Below, one piece after another: positions 51,201 to 63,010 of a DNA stretch of 64,000 nt. The notes under the pieces are model-generated. The model worked only from the letters and a program-made list of their open reading frames with translations. It did not search any database and was not told where the DNA came from. Numbering within the stretch: the first letter of the stretch is position 1; every line of letters begins with the position of its first letter. Position numbers and translations under genes: made by a program. The DNA comes from Dactylonectria macrodidyma (Eukaryota; Ascomycota; Sordariomycetes; Hypocreales; Nectriaceae), in NCBI GenBank assembly GCA_020744425.1, contig JAGMUV010000037.1:248001-312000 (forward strand), read 5' to 3'.

Positions 51201-54200
51201 GCATTACGTCAAGGTTGGGGAGGAATCTGTGTTTGGTCGGATTGGACAGTATTTTGGCGCTGTCGAGACCAACGAACGCGGTGCTCTTCATGTCCATGGT
51301 TTGCTATGGCTCGAAGGGAACTTGGAGCTCGGGGAGTTCATCGGTGCTCATGGAAACAGGGAGGATGATGAGAGTGCGGCGATGGAACGGGAAGGAATCC
51401 TGAAATATGTCGATTCTGTCTTTACCGAGGTATGTGCACCCATATATCCATAACCAAAGGCCAACGTAGGTCGGAAGCTAAACTATTATCGAGGACCTGG
51501 ACGAAACCGCTGCCTTTAGTGAGGAGAGCGAGACTAGGGTAGTTTACGACAACATATCTCACTTGATGATCGATACGGGGCGCTTCTCTGAACAGTTTGA
51601 CGATGAAGCCCACTTTTGCGCGGGCAGGGTCCAGATGCATGTCCACACTGCAACTTGTGTCAAATACTCCCACAACAAGGAGGGAGAAAAGAAGCCCACG
51701 TGTCGATTCCATGCGCCTTGGAAGCTCTTTACGAAAAGCGAATTTGGCGCGGATGGTATACTTCGGCTCCAACGCTCACATCCCATGATCAACCGATGGA
51801 ACAAGTCAATGGCGGTTGGGCTGCGGCACAATCACGACATCTCCTTCATCGGAACCCAAAGCAAGACAATGGCGCTGATATACTACTTGACAAACTACGC
51901 CACAAAAATCGAAGATCCGATCTGGAAGAGAGTGGCCATAGCAGCAGAGCTCTTTCCGAGTATCAGCACAACCAGCGCCGTCGGGCTTGGTGCAACAACT
52001 GCAAACTACGAAGCCAAGGCAAATATAAACCGCCAGTATCTGATGAGAATCGCAAACAGAATATTCACCGAGAGGCCATTATCGCAGGTGGAGGTAATTG
52101 CGCACTTCTTGGATTACCCAAGTGAGTTCTCGAGTACCAAACAATGGTCATATGTGAATATGACAATGATATACTGGGCAATACTCCGACGCTGGCCGTA
52201 TCTCCAGCAATGCAGTCGCACTTTAGGCGACGACGATGATCGACCTGTCGAGAGCACAGGTGGCAATGGCAACGGCAACGACGCAGAAGCCAGCGCGGAG
52301 AGGGTCTTGGTGGGAAGCGATGGCAAGAAGCTACCATACATTGAAGCCTACCACCACCGTGGAGAGGTGCTGCAGACATTATGCTTCTATGACTACATGT
52401 CGATTGTTACATTACAAAAGAGCATAGATCCATCTTCCAAGGAGTTGGTGAAGATAGAATTTGAAAGGAACTGGAAGCCGGGAAGGGACTGGGTGCAGGT
52501 TCTAAGACCCCCGGGGAAGTATGCAGTGCCATGCATGAACGGCTTTCTCGATATGGACTTTGATATTGACACAAACGCAGACAGATACCGCAGGTAAGCA
52601 CAAGCCATTTAATTGTACAGATAAACAAAGAGCATGTACTGATATTAGTAATAGAGCTGCAGTACAGCACCTTGCACTCTTCGTACCATGGGAGAAGTTT
52701 ATTACAGCAGCGTCTGGTGACATCAACGAAATCTGGGAGCACTGGAGACGGCGACTCCCCAAAAGACTCCAGACTATCGCAGGCAACATCCAGTTCTTGA
52801 AGCGATCAGCGGAAGATGCGCGGCGAGATGCAAAGCAGTGGGCGGCTGCGGGGGACGACGCCGTTTTGGATGATATCGACGCTATGGGGTATGATCTCCA
52901 AGATCCTACAGGCCCAGTAAAAGCATATCGCCCAGACCAAGTTGGCCAGCTTGGCCGATTGATTGAGACAGTACGAGGTGCTACAGCCCCCAACCAGGTG
53001 ACCGCTGGTTCGGAGCATCTTTTGCAGATGCTAGATCAGCTCCGCGAAGTTCAAGCAGATATCACCGACTTTGCGGATGATGTCGAGACTGTCGCTTCCG
53101 CAGAGAACCCAGAGCAGTACCAGCCAGCCATGGTAGCCAGGAGCGAGCTCCCAACGCAACGTCAGCTTAGAGGGATCAAGAGCAAGCAGGATCAAGCTGA
53201 CAAGGAAATTGTGAAAAGGATCCAAGGCACTGATGGAGCTCAGATTACGCAAATCACAGTTGCCGGCGCAGAAGCATCACTGAACCATACCTTCGCGGGC
53301 GCGGGAGAAGATATTATAGAAATGTCAGAAACAGACACCCGGAACACCCCAAGACCCAGTGCCAGGGTCGCCTTTGGACCGTCGGCAACATTCCTCCATG
53401 CCGGTCGGGAGATTGCAAGGAGGTTCACCTTGAACGAGCGGCAGGAAATTGCCTTCCTTTTAGTGTGTCGCCATCTCGATACCATCCCGGACGAAGATAA
53501 CGAGGATGATTTCGATAGCAGTAATGTCGAGAACAATGATAACGCACAACTATGCGAGTTCCTGGGTGGGGAGGGCGGCACCGGGAAGTCCAGGGTCATC
53601 GAGGCGTTGGCGGAATTGTTCGCTAGCAAAGACGTATCGCACAGGCTGCTCATGACGGCGACATCAGGGGCCGCGGCAGCGCGGATCAACGGCGTGACTA
53701 TTCACTCCGCCTGTGGGATGCAACCCAACGCATCCAGCGGCAATGCCGACGATGGCACCACGGTAACCTACGTGGACGGTGATGCTCGAAAAAGATGGAG
53801 AGAAAAGTGGCTGCTTATCATTGATGAGGTGAGCATGCTGGGCCTCCAGACCCTTTCCGATATCAACAAGCGACTTTGCGCCGCCCGGGGGTCGAATCAA
53901 GATTTTGGCGGCATCCAAGTGGTACTACTATCAGGAGATTTTCACCAGTTCCGCCCAGTGCAAAACAAGTCGCTATTGACGCCATGGTCCGCCCTCAGGG
54001 TTGCGGATGAAATGAGGGCGCACGCACTCTGGGCTCGATTTACCACCGTCGTTATGCTCACCGAACAGGTGCGCGCAGCGGGGGACCCGCAGCTGCAGCG
54101 GCTGCTGACTCGGATCCGGCAGGGGCAGCAAGACGAGTCCGACATGGAGCTTCTTAATAGCCGGTGCTTCCAGGAAGGTCGAGCCATACCATGGAGCAAG

Positions 54201-55082
54201 GGCATCACAGTAGTTACACCCCTTAACAGCAATAGATGGAGCTTGAACATGGATGCGGTCTTGGCCTTCCAGAGGCACCACCAGAAGCCAGTCCGGATAT
54301 TTCTACCCCAGCACCGTTGGGGTAAACCCAATACATTTCCGGTAACGGAGGAAGAAGCTACGCTCATGGCCAGCGTTGGAGATGACAGCAAGATCTGTGT
54401 GCCGGCCACATTCATGTTCGTGCCTGGTATGCCGGTTGTGGTGACCATGAATATAAACCCAGGCCTCAAGCTCGTGAACGGCGCTAAGTACACAGCGCTA
54501 GAAGTTATACCAGACAGCAAAAGATTCCCAGGCTATCAACTGGCCCCGAATATCATCCTCCACTTTGGACCACCTGCCGGCATCATCCTGTCGTCCGAGT
54601 CAACCAAGACGTTCGAATTTGATGAAATGCCGCCAGGCACAATCCTGCTTACTCCAACGAGTGCCCAAATACCAATCGAAAAGAACAAGAGGGTCAAGAA
54701 GAGGCCTTGGCAGAGGCATAATGTGAGCCGCCGAGGACTTCCCTGCACTGCGGCATTCGCATGCACCGATTACAAAATCCAAGGCGAAACCCTCCTCCAG
54801 ATTGCGCTGGAGCTGCGAGGAACCGGGACAAAGCTGAATACCAAGACTGGACAACTCGAGCCACGAAAGTGCGATCCATATAGCTTGTATGTGCAGCTAT
54901 CGCGGTGCAAATCGCTGGATGGTATTATATTGCTGTCAAAGGCGCGTGTGGAGGATATAGTCGGGAATAAAATACCACAGGAAATGTTTGATGGCGAGGC
55001 TAGGCTAGAGCAATTGTGCGGGGGAACATTAAATGAGGCCCGGTTATCATTATTGCACCCATGGGCACAATACGAGCAATAA
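48205..55082 (+). CDS. Helitron Rep-helicase (RepHel), three exons, 2252 residues
   Basis: Exons 48205-51429, 51494-52593 and 52649-55082 join in frame. N-terminus: an AT-hook-like duplicated block (WMSRPPPGSTTPIQVPPRKR then GRPRGSR; second copy near residues 195-235). A Cys cluster starts near residue 387 (CMICYQ, CPDCF, CENC), then the Helitron-like N domain (AIWFTLNPNDITNPVKLRLA). The HUH motif is HVH at 1029-1031 (GALHVHGLLW) and the two-Tyr motif is YLTNY at 1206-1210. The Pif1-type helicase has Walker A (GGTGKS, about 1750) and Walker B (IIDEV, about 1830). It would cleave, transfer and unwind DNA for rolling-circle transposition. The first intron uses an unusual GAG acceptor. The last 28 codons come from LINE-related DNA. 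Confidence 0.9.
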
Positions 55083-55382
55083 TATAGTTTATAATTTAGA
55101 TAGCGAATCCAAGAAACAGTCAGGTATGTATTGATTGATAGATGGCGGGTGTTTTGTTCCGATTGCATTGCCCCCGTCGTTCTGGCTCTTTTACGCAGGG
55201 GACGATGATGCCCCCCGCCCGGAACGTCCGGTTCGCGTTCTATGACGATGATGACGTCTGAAGCGGGGTTCGCAGCACCAAATATCCACCAAAGACCCAA
55301 ATCTCCGTCAAGTGGCTACCAGGTATTCCAAAAGGGATAAAGGAGATCATAATGAAATGTCGAGAAAAATCAATCCTGTATT

Positions 55383-55421
<39 letters not shown>

Positions 55422-55774
55422 TATAAATCCGATATAATGTAATAACTTAAGCAGGAGCAGGCATCTCACAAAATGCAAATGACAAGAGCGCCAACATTAT
55501 TATAAATTAAAAGCTCACGTAAAACCCACGGGATTCTTAACAGAAAAAACCCAGCCAATGAAGACTTCTTTACACTTGATCTCGGGGGGGAGGGTGAATT
55601 CGAAGTTCATCCACATGTGGCAAATGAGAGTGGGAGGATTAGGAGCACATGTGCCAAATGAGAATGGGAGGATTAGGACCAATTAGGAGGCGCAGTTGCG
55701 CATGGCTTAATCGGGTAATTTTCCGGGGGGGGGGGGCCAAATTTTGGGGGTGAAAATCTCAGAGCTTAAGAAGA
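55083..55774 (+). other. Helitron H3 3' region with LINE-derived stretch and (AT)n
   Basis: 55130-55345 (minus sense) matches the Tad-like LINE 5' end at 15510-15720. 55388-55420 is an AT microsatellite. GAGAATGGGAGGATTAGGAC repeats and a G run (about 55,725) precede the terminus. The order is the same in H1. Confidence 0.75.
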
Positions 55775-55791
55775 CCTTTCGTACCGAAAGG
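55775..55791. terminator. Helitron 3' terminal hairpin
   Basis: CCTTTCGTACCGAAAGG forms a 7-bp stem (CCTTTCG/CGAAAGG) with a 3-nt loop. H1 has the identical hairpin at 30984-31000. In Helitrons such a hairpin near the 3' end acts as the transposition terminator. It is not a transcription terminator claim. Confidence 0.75.
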
Positions 55792-55991
55792 CATATCCAT
55801 ATCGATATATCCAGATAGCAGAGTTGATATTGATATATCGTATCCAAATACGCAGGTCTGCATGCAATTCTGTGTCTGTTGAAGACCATGCGTCCGCGAC
55901 CCTAACTAATCACACGAAAATCTCATCTTAACCTTCCAGCTTCCCTCCACAGCCACTATTACCATGTCCTAGTGCCGTCACCATCTTTGCC

Positions 55992-57386
55992 TTACCCTCT
56001 CTTGTGCCCATATATACACCTCCCATCGTCACACTTCCCAACCCGCACCAATTTGTGACAACGTCCTTCCCGAGTAAGCCACCATAACGCGTCATATTCG
56101 TCATCCGTCAACCCCCTATGCATATGATTCCGATTGCAGGTACCCGTTAAGCACTCGCCCCTCAGATATAGATATGGACACAAAGTCGCGCGTCTTATCC
56201 CATGCACCGCCCCTTGATCTACCACTAGTTTCTTGTCCACTCGCTGCCCAGTACGGTCGAGTAGCAGTGGTTGAAGTCGCCCGAGTTGGCTGAAACCCGC
56301 TAACATAAACTTATTTCCCGCCAGCTTCACTGGCACCGATGAACTTGACGAACTCACCGCCTTGCCCGCTACATCCGTTCCTCCTATTCTGTCCTTAATT
56401 GCAAATAGCCCAGCGAATGAGATAGCCGAGAATCCGAGTTTGCTAATCGCTCCAGACAGAGCCACCCCTTCAAGTAGAGTTATACGTTGTCGGATCCCTG
56501 AATCACCAGCAAACTGGCCCAAAAACGGAGCATAACCACCGTCATGGCAGCACCCAAGTATGAGGTGGAAGCACAGGCCACTGTTGATAAAAAATCGTAC
56601 GCTCTCTGCCACCATCTAGTTAGCATGCCCTCTTCACTGTCGTCCATCCCCTATACCCCTCAGCTTACCTCGGATTTTGTGGTCTGCTCTCTCTTTTCCC
56701 TGCCCAACATCGATGAAGCTGAAAAGGCCCTGCCGCCCATTAAAGCCGCTTATAAATTCTCTTAACTGGTTGATATCCCGGAGGCGGCCTTGTCGTACGA
56801 GTGCCGACCCAAGCCCATTGACGTTGGCGAACGCATTCACCACCACATCCGCCTCCTGCCCCTTATCCGGTAAGCCGTTCATGAATTCTCGTACTTTTCG
56901 TACCAGCTCGTCTGCCGCATCCTCCCCTCCCTTCTCACCCTTCGATAAATAGTCGTCGCGAAACTATACCGCTCGTTAATGTTGACCCAGGAACAGGCAA
57001 AAGAGCACTTACGATGTAGTTATCAGCATCGGCGTCAAGCAACACTGCTATGAATGGTCGTTTCCCCTTGACCTATATTAGCCGAAGCAATAATCAGACA
57101 CTTTAAATTTTGTATAGTGTTTACCTGTTTTTCCGCCTCTTGCTTAAGGTCCCGTACTTCTTCCTGTAAGCGGCGCCGTGCGTCTTGTTCATTGTGTAAG
57201 TCTAGTTCTAGCTTCCGTGTTGATGCTTTTGCACGCTCGAGCTCGTCGATGGCGCCCTACATGGTCATATTAGCCAAAACTTATCAATCGAAGGACATGT
57301 ATCACCTTCAGTAACTCAAACTGCTGTATCCCAGTGGCGTGCAGCTTGCTCAACTGCTCGCGATAGGTATTACAGACCTCATCCAT
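55992..57386 (-). CDS. DUF7923-like protein with two CCCH zinc fingers, five exons
   Basis: Exons 57386-57306, 57256-57125, 57072-57013, 56963-56669 and 56605-55992 join in frame to 393 residues. Order: an N-terminal coiled coil (about 10-70, LERAKASTRKLELDL); VKGKRPFIAVLLDADADNYI; a domain with ADVVVNAFANVNGLGSALVR and SFIDVGQGKERADHKIR; FHLILGCCHDGGYAPFL; then two CCCH fingers (CPYLYLRGECLTGTCNRNH, C-x7-C-x5-C-x3-H; CHKLVRVGKCDDGRCIYGH, C-x8-C-x4-C-x3-H). This layout is widespread in filamentous ascomycetes. The central part may be a NYN-like nuclease fold (AVLLDADAD), which is inference. CCCH fingers suggest RNA binding. The gene looks intact. Confidence 0.8.
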
Positions 57387-58022
57387 ACCTCATTCACTCG
57401 CATGGCTGAGCTGCAGGTTGCATCGGGTTTTTTTCTATTGTTATTTTTATTTTGTGATTTTTTGAAAAAAAAAAAAAAAAGAAAGGGGCTCTTCGGGCTA
57501 ATGGATTATCCGGCAGGTGAAGGTGGGTAGATCGTCCAGGTCGAAGTGGGGCACCTTGAAAGAATCGTGGGACCCAAACCTGGGCAAGCCGGTGTTTCGT
57601 AGGTCTGCTGGGTTGACGTTATTAAGCAAGAAGAGCCTAGTATCCATTGTTTGTAGAACCTAAAAAATAGCACGTTTGCATCTTTAAGTAGTGGTTATCC
57701 TCCCTAGCATTGACTCTGATACTTCAATTTACAAGTTAAAACAACTGTGGCGAGATGGGTTTGGGGCGGTGTGGACTGGCAGAATCCCGGTTGCCCTGGT
57801 GATGATTACCCAAGGTAGAAGATACGCGTCGCATGGATCGCACGATTGACAACAGGAAAGGATTTTCGAGCTCACAATTGACCAAATAAGCTATTCCAAC
57901 GCTTGCTATCGACTTGATATCACTCATCGCTTCTTTATTCTCACGACTTCTCTTTGACAATCCTTCTCGCCACGGTAGCCGAAATAAACAAGACAAGGCC
58001 CAGGTACCAGGCTATTCAGGAT

Positions 58023-59637
58023 ATGCAAGCACCCTTGGATGACCTTGACTGGAAAACTCACATCCATAAGTGGCTGGCCGAAACCACTTTCTGTCCTTCA
58101 AACTCGGATAGCGACAGACCTCTCTCTGGACCGAGTCATCACATCGTCCCCAAAGTACCGTCCGACATGGTCACGCCGCCGCCGTCAACTCCACCCTCGC
58201 GCATGAGGTCTGGTTCACCACGAAAGCGACCACGTCGCGATCTTCAAGGAGAGAAAGACATGGAAGAGAACAACGATGAGAGGCTTACTGCGTACGAGGA
58301 AGACCCAGAGAAGACGCCGAGCGCGTCATCGTCCTCTGTATTGTCTCTCGGGCCACGAGAGCTGGCCCTCCGGAGTTTTCCCCTCATGCAATCACCCCCA
58401 TCAATATCACGGTCTACGACCACCCAGACATCCTCGGCGAAGAAGTCAACGCGTCGACCTGCCAGCCCCGTCAAAACCTTCACCCTCCAGATGCTTCAAA
58501 AACCCGTCGAATTTGTTAAGCTCGCCGACAGCCCGCATGAACAGCTCCCTCTTGATGTTCGACAACTGTACCAGGATATCTCTGATCTCGCTGTCGATAG
58601 AGAAGGATTTATACCGAGAAGATTCGAAGCTGCCGTATGGAAGCGCATCCCCAGAGCCAAAGCACGTTATTTTTCCGACCAAGATCAGCACCTCGACTCC
58701 ACACCTCCGTCGGGGGAGTTGGAAACTCTACTTGAGATCGAGTCTGACGCTGAGCTTTGCCTGTCAAGTAACGCATCAGAAGCAGCTTGGAATATCGACG
58801 TTCACGCTCCCCTCCTCAAGCTTGCGCTAAAACCCTTTGAGGAATCTCTTCGCCGGCACATCCTGACGTCTTCTCGCATCAGCCCTGCGTTTTCTCCTCC
58901 GATGCAGGAGGGCTCTTGCTACGACGTGGCCGGCTCCAAGCTGGTTGACTTCGGCATTGCTCTCCATCCAGAGCGCGGCGGCCTTCTAGATAACGCTATC
59001 CACCGTGCCCTCGCACATCTGCCCGCGCACTGGCATCATCTCAACCAGACCCCCTACGATCCTATCCGTTTCGGGGCAAACGCTATATCTATTGAGACAA
59101 AGACAGGCACAAATGGTCTGCATGAGGCAAGGTTGCAAATTGGCATTTGGGTAGCAGCTTGGCACAATCGGATGAAGATCCTCTTGCAGCAAGACACCGA
59201 CCAGGAAGACACTGAATCAGAGCCCAACCGTGCTGCAAATACGAGGGGAAATGGCAAGTCCGACCTACTGGTAACCCTTCCAGTCATTATTGTGGTTGAG
59301 CACGACTGGAAACTATTCTTTGCTTGTGATCGTGGGAACCAAATTGTAAGTACTCCATTACGCCGCCCTCAACGTCTTTTGATGCTCTTGTACACCAGAA
59401 CGCAGATTAGACTGGCCTGATTCTTAACAAGTACTTACCTGTTGATTTTAGGATATTATCGGGCATATCAACATAGGTGATACTAAAAGCCTTGCTGGCT
59501 TATTTATCATCGTTGCCGTTGTTCGCCGCCTTTCCACTTGGATTGAGAAAGACTTTTCACCTTGGCTGTATCAAGCCTTGACGAATAGCCTGAATAGGCA
59601 GACAAATGTTTCTCCAGGAAATATTTCGGGCCTCTGA
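58023..59637 (+). CDS. PD-(D/E)XK nuclease-like domain protein, two exons
   Basis: Exons 58023-59345 and 59452-59637 (GTAAGT donor, 106-bp intron) give 502 residues. The N-terminal third is disordered with basic stretches (SPRKRPRRD). The C-terminal domain reads KLVDFGIALHP (first Asp), AISIETKTG (E-x-K), ARLQIGIWVAAWHNRM (the Q/W helix) and, in exon 2, IIGHINIGDTKSLAGLF. These are the marks of the fungal PD-(D/E)XK nuclease-like family. A nuclease role is expected from the motifs but the substrate is unknown. Start chosen as the first ATG in the open frame; an upstream exon cannot be excluded. Confidence 0.75.
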
Positions 59638-59754
59638 TGGAGATTTACGTTATAGAGCCGTACTGTAATAAAATATTAACTGACTTTTTTGCTTGACGTA
59701 TAACATGGTAAGCGAGAGAAACAGAGAAGCGAGTGAAGCATCTAAAAAACACAA

Positions 59755-59830
59755 ACACACACACACACACACACACAAGTCTATTACGCCCGGAAGGCCT
59801 TGCCCAAAGGCCTCTAAAGCTAAATTACAT
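59755..59830 (-). mobile_element. LINE 3' terminus with (TG)n tail, minus orientation
   Basis: In reverse, AGGCCTTCCGGGCGTAATAG precedes a (TG)n tail (the AC run at 59755-59777). It has the same 3' signature as the other LINE ends in the window. The 5' limit is not determinable. Confidence 0.55.
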
Positions 59831-60022
59831 ACTGTACACCTCCCTAGTTCTTGCCTTGGTCTCATCAAAGTGCATACCGAGCAGATTATCCGAAACAAAA
59901 TGGAAGCGATCAGCAGCCAAAGTAATGAAAATCTATTTGATCCAGTCTCTGCCCGGGAGTGCCTGGCTCAGGGAACAGAAGTATCTAAGACTACGTATGA
60001 GGAACTTAGTAAGGTTAATAAC

Positions 60023-60200
60023 CAGGGTTGAAAGCCACTCCACTCAATCCACTGGCTGCTCGAGTGGAGTGGGCAGATCATAATCCACTGAATATCTCAG
60101 GATAGTGGATCCACTGGAAGCTATCGTGGATTAGGGTGGATTAGGGTGGATTGGTGGATTGGCAAGTGCCTCCATTCGCGATGGTGAAGCTATTCTCGAA
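60023..60200 (-). repeat. hAT 3'-terminal region, solitary
   Basis: CAGGGTTGAAAGCCACTCCA followed by GTGGATT-rich sequence is almost identical to 8275-8455. After about 60,200 the similarity stops and no transposase follows. It is an end fragment only. Confidence 0.75.
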
Positions 60201-60239
60201 GGGGGGCAATAGGCGCGCCACCGGTGGTGCAAATAAGTA

Positions 60240-61165
60240 GTAGTAGATTTATTACGCCCGGGAGAACGGATCTCATAGGGCCATGGAACACGCTATGCTA
60301 TTTACATTTCTGCCACCTTCAATCCTGACCACAAGTAAAGCCCCACTTTCTCTCCCTGGATCGCTTTCTTTTGGCCTCGCTTGACTCTTTCTGACAGGCC
60401 TGCTTGAAGGCCAATTTCTCCAAGTGTTCAGCATCCTATCCTCAGCAGCTGAAGCGTGGTCTGTCAAAATGAGGCTGTGTTGTGTTAGTATTTTCTAGTT
60501 CTTGTTGTTAGTATGTTCAATTTTCCTCCCTTGGCCCTAGTCTTCGTGTCTCCATCGCGAATTTGATTGTTGCTCGCACCGCCTGTAGGTTAGGTGACCA
60601 TTTCGGTCCGTCCAACGCCGACTTTCCTCCCAGAAAGAATGAGAGGTTTCCCATCTCGCTTTGTCCGATTCGCCGCATGCCTTCGCGTTGTGCGTCCCAC
60701 TTGCTGCAGCGAAAGAGAAAATGTTCCATCGTCTCGGTTGCCCGTCCGCAATCACACAAGTCTGATTCCACCGCCCCGATCCTCGACAGGTAGCTGTTGA
60801 TCCTCGCCATTCCCGTGCGTAACTGTGAAAGCGTGTCTGCTTCGCGCCTCTTCAGTCCGTCGTATAGCACCTTTGTGTGTTTTCCTGGTAGCGCTTTGTC
60901 AATCCTCTTGGAGAAGCCGCCCACTCTGTCCGGTAGCGCCTGGTGCTGTTGTAGCTGTGCTCTCGCCAGTCTTGTCCGCGTCGATCGAGCTTGGTATGGC
61001 GGCGTCTCTGGCGTACGTCCTGCTTCGGTTACTCTCTGCGCCTGTCTCTTCGCCTTGGGTCCCAAGGGGAACGCGTCGTCCCGGGACGGTACCCAGATCA
61101 TTTTAACACTGTTGTTGCCTTTTCCTAGCCGTCGGATGTGGTTGTAGATTTCCCGGATGGCGCAC
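60240..61165 (-). mobile_element. 5'-truncated LINE with ORF2 C-terminus
   Basis: The 3' end (inverse of CTCCCGGGCGTAATAAA plus a TAC repeat) is at about 60,240. A minus-strand frame, 61101-60517, gives the end of a LINE ORF2: a region rich in AKRQAQ-type basic residues, RTGMARINSYLSRIGAVES and the zinc motif CDCGRATETMEHFLFRC typical of fungal Tad-like elements. Reverse transcriptase and endonuclease are absent. Its 5' break is about 10 bp from the hAT terminus at 61175. Confidence 0.8.
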
Positions 61166-61174
61166 TGTCCCGAT

Positions 61175-63010
61175 CAGTGCTGCATAGACACGCTATGAAA
61201 CTGAAACTGGGGTAAGTTTCAGTTCCATGAAACCGGACGCCAGTATAGTTTCAGTTTCATATGTATCAATATCTAATTCCTTTGTTTTTTCCCCCTCTCT
61301 TTAGCAAGCTCGGAGCCGATATACATCTTACCACTAGGCACCCCAAAGATGTCTGGCATTGCCTGCCTACCTATGCTACCAATTCGCTAGCCTCGCCGTC
61401 GCTTTCTTCCCCCTTGCCCATCTCTATATCTTCTTGGAGTATCCTTACAGCCGCGTCGATATCATCCGCTCCCCTAAACACCCCTGCAAGAAGCGGCCTG
61501 CTTTTTCCCTTTGGAACACTTATCCAGCTTTTAATGCACTCACATGCCTCTACCATTTTGGCAGACATGCTACTTCTATCCCATGTAACCTGCCGTCTTG
61601 CGCCTGAGAAAATTCTCTCTGCTTCCGTAGACATCGGGGGGATGCAGAATATGTCAATGGCCATACGGCAGAGGAGGGGAAAATTCTCTCGCTGGGTCGG
61701 TTCAAGCCACCACTGCAAGGCCGTTTGTTGTCCAATCCCAACTTGTGAGCCCTGCCAAGTATCGTCAAAACCTGGCCATTAGGTAGAAGGCTTCAAATTA
61801 CTTACATAAATAAAGCGGTCGAATTCATCCTTCACCTCGCTCGCTGTGCTGTACACCTTCTGCCTCCAGCGATCGAACTCGTCGAGTTCTTGCCCTTTCT
61901 CCTGTTGTTGATCTTGGAGCTGGTAGCTCTTGTACTCTGTGGACCAAATCTTTCTGACAGACTTCACGGCATTGCTAACCCAGGCTGGGTTTCTCTTCCA
62001 CTGCTCACTCAGATAGCTCTTTCGGAGCGCCGGGTGGAGGAGAATACCGGCCACGTACACGGGGGCCTGTTCGGTAAGCTGGTAATACTTCTCGAACTTT
62101 AGCCAAGCCACGTGAAAGCGAGCGTAGAAGCGTGGGTTACTGAAAGCCTTGTCTTTAGCCTGCGTGAAGTGATGATGGAGGAAATCCATATGAGATAGAA
62201 CTTCATCGAGAGTGTTCTCCCGGCCTTGGCGTACCGAGATCTGGTGAAATGGTTGTAGAAACGCATGGATGTCTCGGAGCTCGTTCCAGTCGTTGTGGTC
62301 CAGCGCATCTTTCTCGATCTTGGCATGATTTTCTTGAATCCAATCCATGAACTTTGCCCGCCTCTCAATTGCCACGCCAATAAGACGAAATCATGAATTC
62401 CAGCGTGTATCATTGTCCCTCGGCAAGGCCCTGCTAATCTTGGCCTTGAAGTCGTTGCAGATGCTGGTAGAGCTCCTTGAATGCGTGCACAAGTTGTGGA
62501 GCTTCCCCAGAACATTAAACTCCCGCCATTCCTCGGTGGCTTGTGCCTTCGTAATGACGCCCCCTTCTTCTTTTTCGGATAGCCTGCACAGTCGCTCATA
62601 CTCCTCATCAATCCCCTCTTGCTCATCCTCCTGGATCTTCTTTGCCTTACTCCGAAAAAGGAAGGCTTGAACGATGAGGTTCATGATGTGGCCACTGCAG
62701 CGTAGTCGCCTGGCAACCGGATCTAAACCATCAATCTCTTTTGCGATATCGTCAAGCACAGTATCGTTGGCATCGTGATTATCCATCGTAAAGTAGCCAA
62801 TCTTTCCGCTGAGGTCGTACTCTTCGACAACATCCAGGAAAGCCTTGGCTTGCAATTTCCCGTTGTGGCTTCCTTTGAACTCGCGCAGTGACAATAACGC
62901 TTGAGCGACTTCTCTCGTCTCCGCATCTACAAAATGGACCACGATTGCCTGGTATGCCGCCTTCTGTTCTGATGAGGTCCACATGTCAATCAGCGCTCCG
63001 AACAAAGCAA
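61175..63010 (-). pseudogene. hAT element with transposase; one in-frame stop, 5' end lost
   Basis: The 3' terminus CAGTGCTGCATAGACACGC is at 61175. Minus-strand coding: MWTSSEQKAAYQAIVVHFVD, then KIGYFTMDNHDANDTVLDD, then DTRWNS followed by TGA at about 62,390 in an otherwise continuous frame, then the body to RFIY. A 54-bp intron (61752-61805) follows, then QWWLEPTQRENFP and the dimerisation block (STEAERIFSGARR) to 61371. The stop sits where relatives have Trp, so TGG to TGA is a likely origin. The N-terminus is cut off by the next hAT element. The 3' part is shared with 3683-4161. Confidence 0.8.

Larger units (their letters stand above)
44666..55794 (+). mobile_element. Helitron H3, apparently complete (about 11.1 kb)
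   Basis: The 5' end ACAGGGGAAGGCGCACG is shared with H1 and H2. The 3' end is CAGAGCTTAAGAAGAC plus the hairpin CCTTTCGTACCGAAAGG and CAT (55775-55794), shared with H1, after which the two sequences diverge. Inside are a minus-strand gene (45276-46808), a 1.4-kb repeat-rich divergent intergenic region, the Rep-helicase gene (48205-55082) and a LINE-derived stretch. The ends lack the classic 5' TC and 3' CTRR, and the hairpin is nearly terminal, as in Helentron/Helitron2-type elements. Exact end bases could shift by 1-3 nt. Confidence 0.85.
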
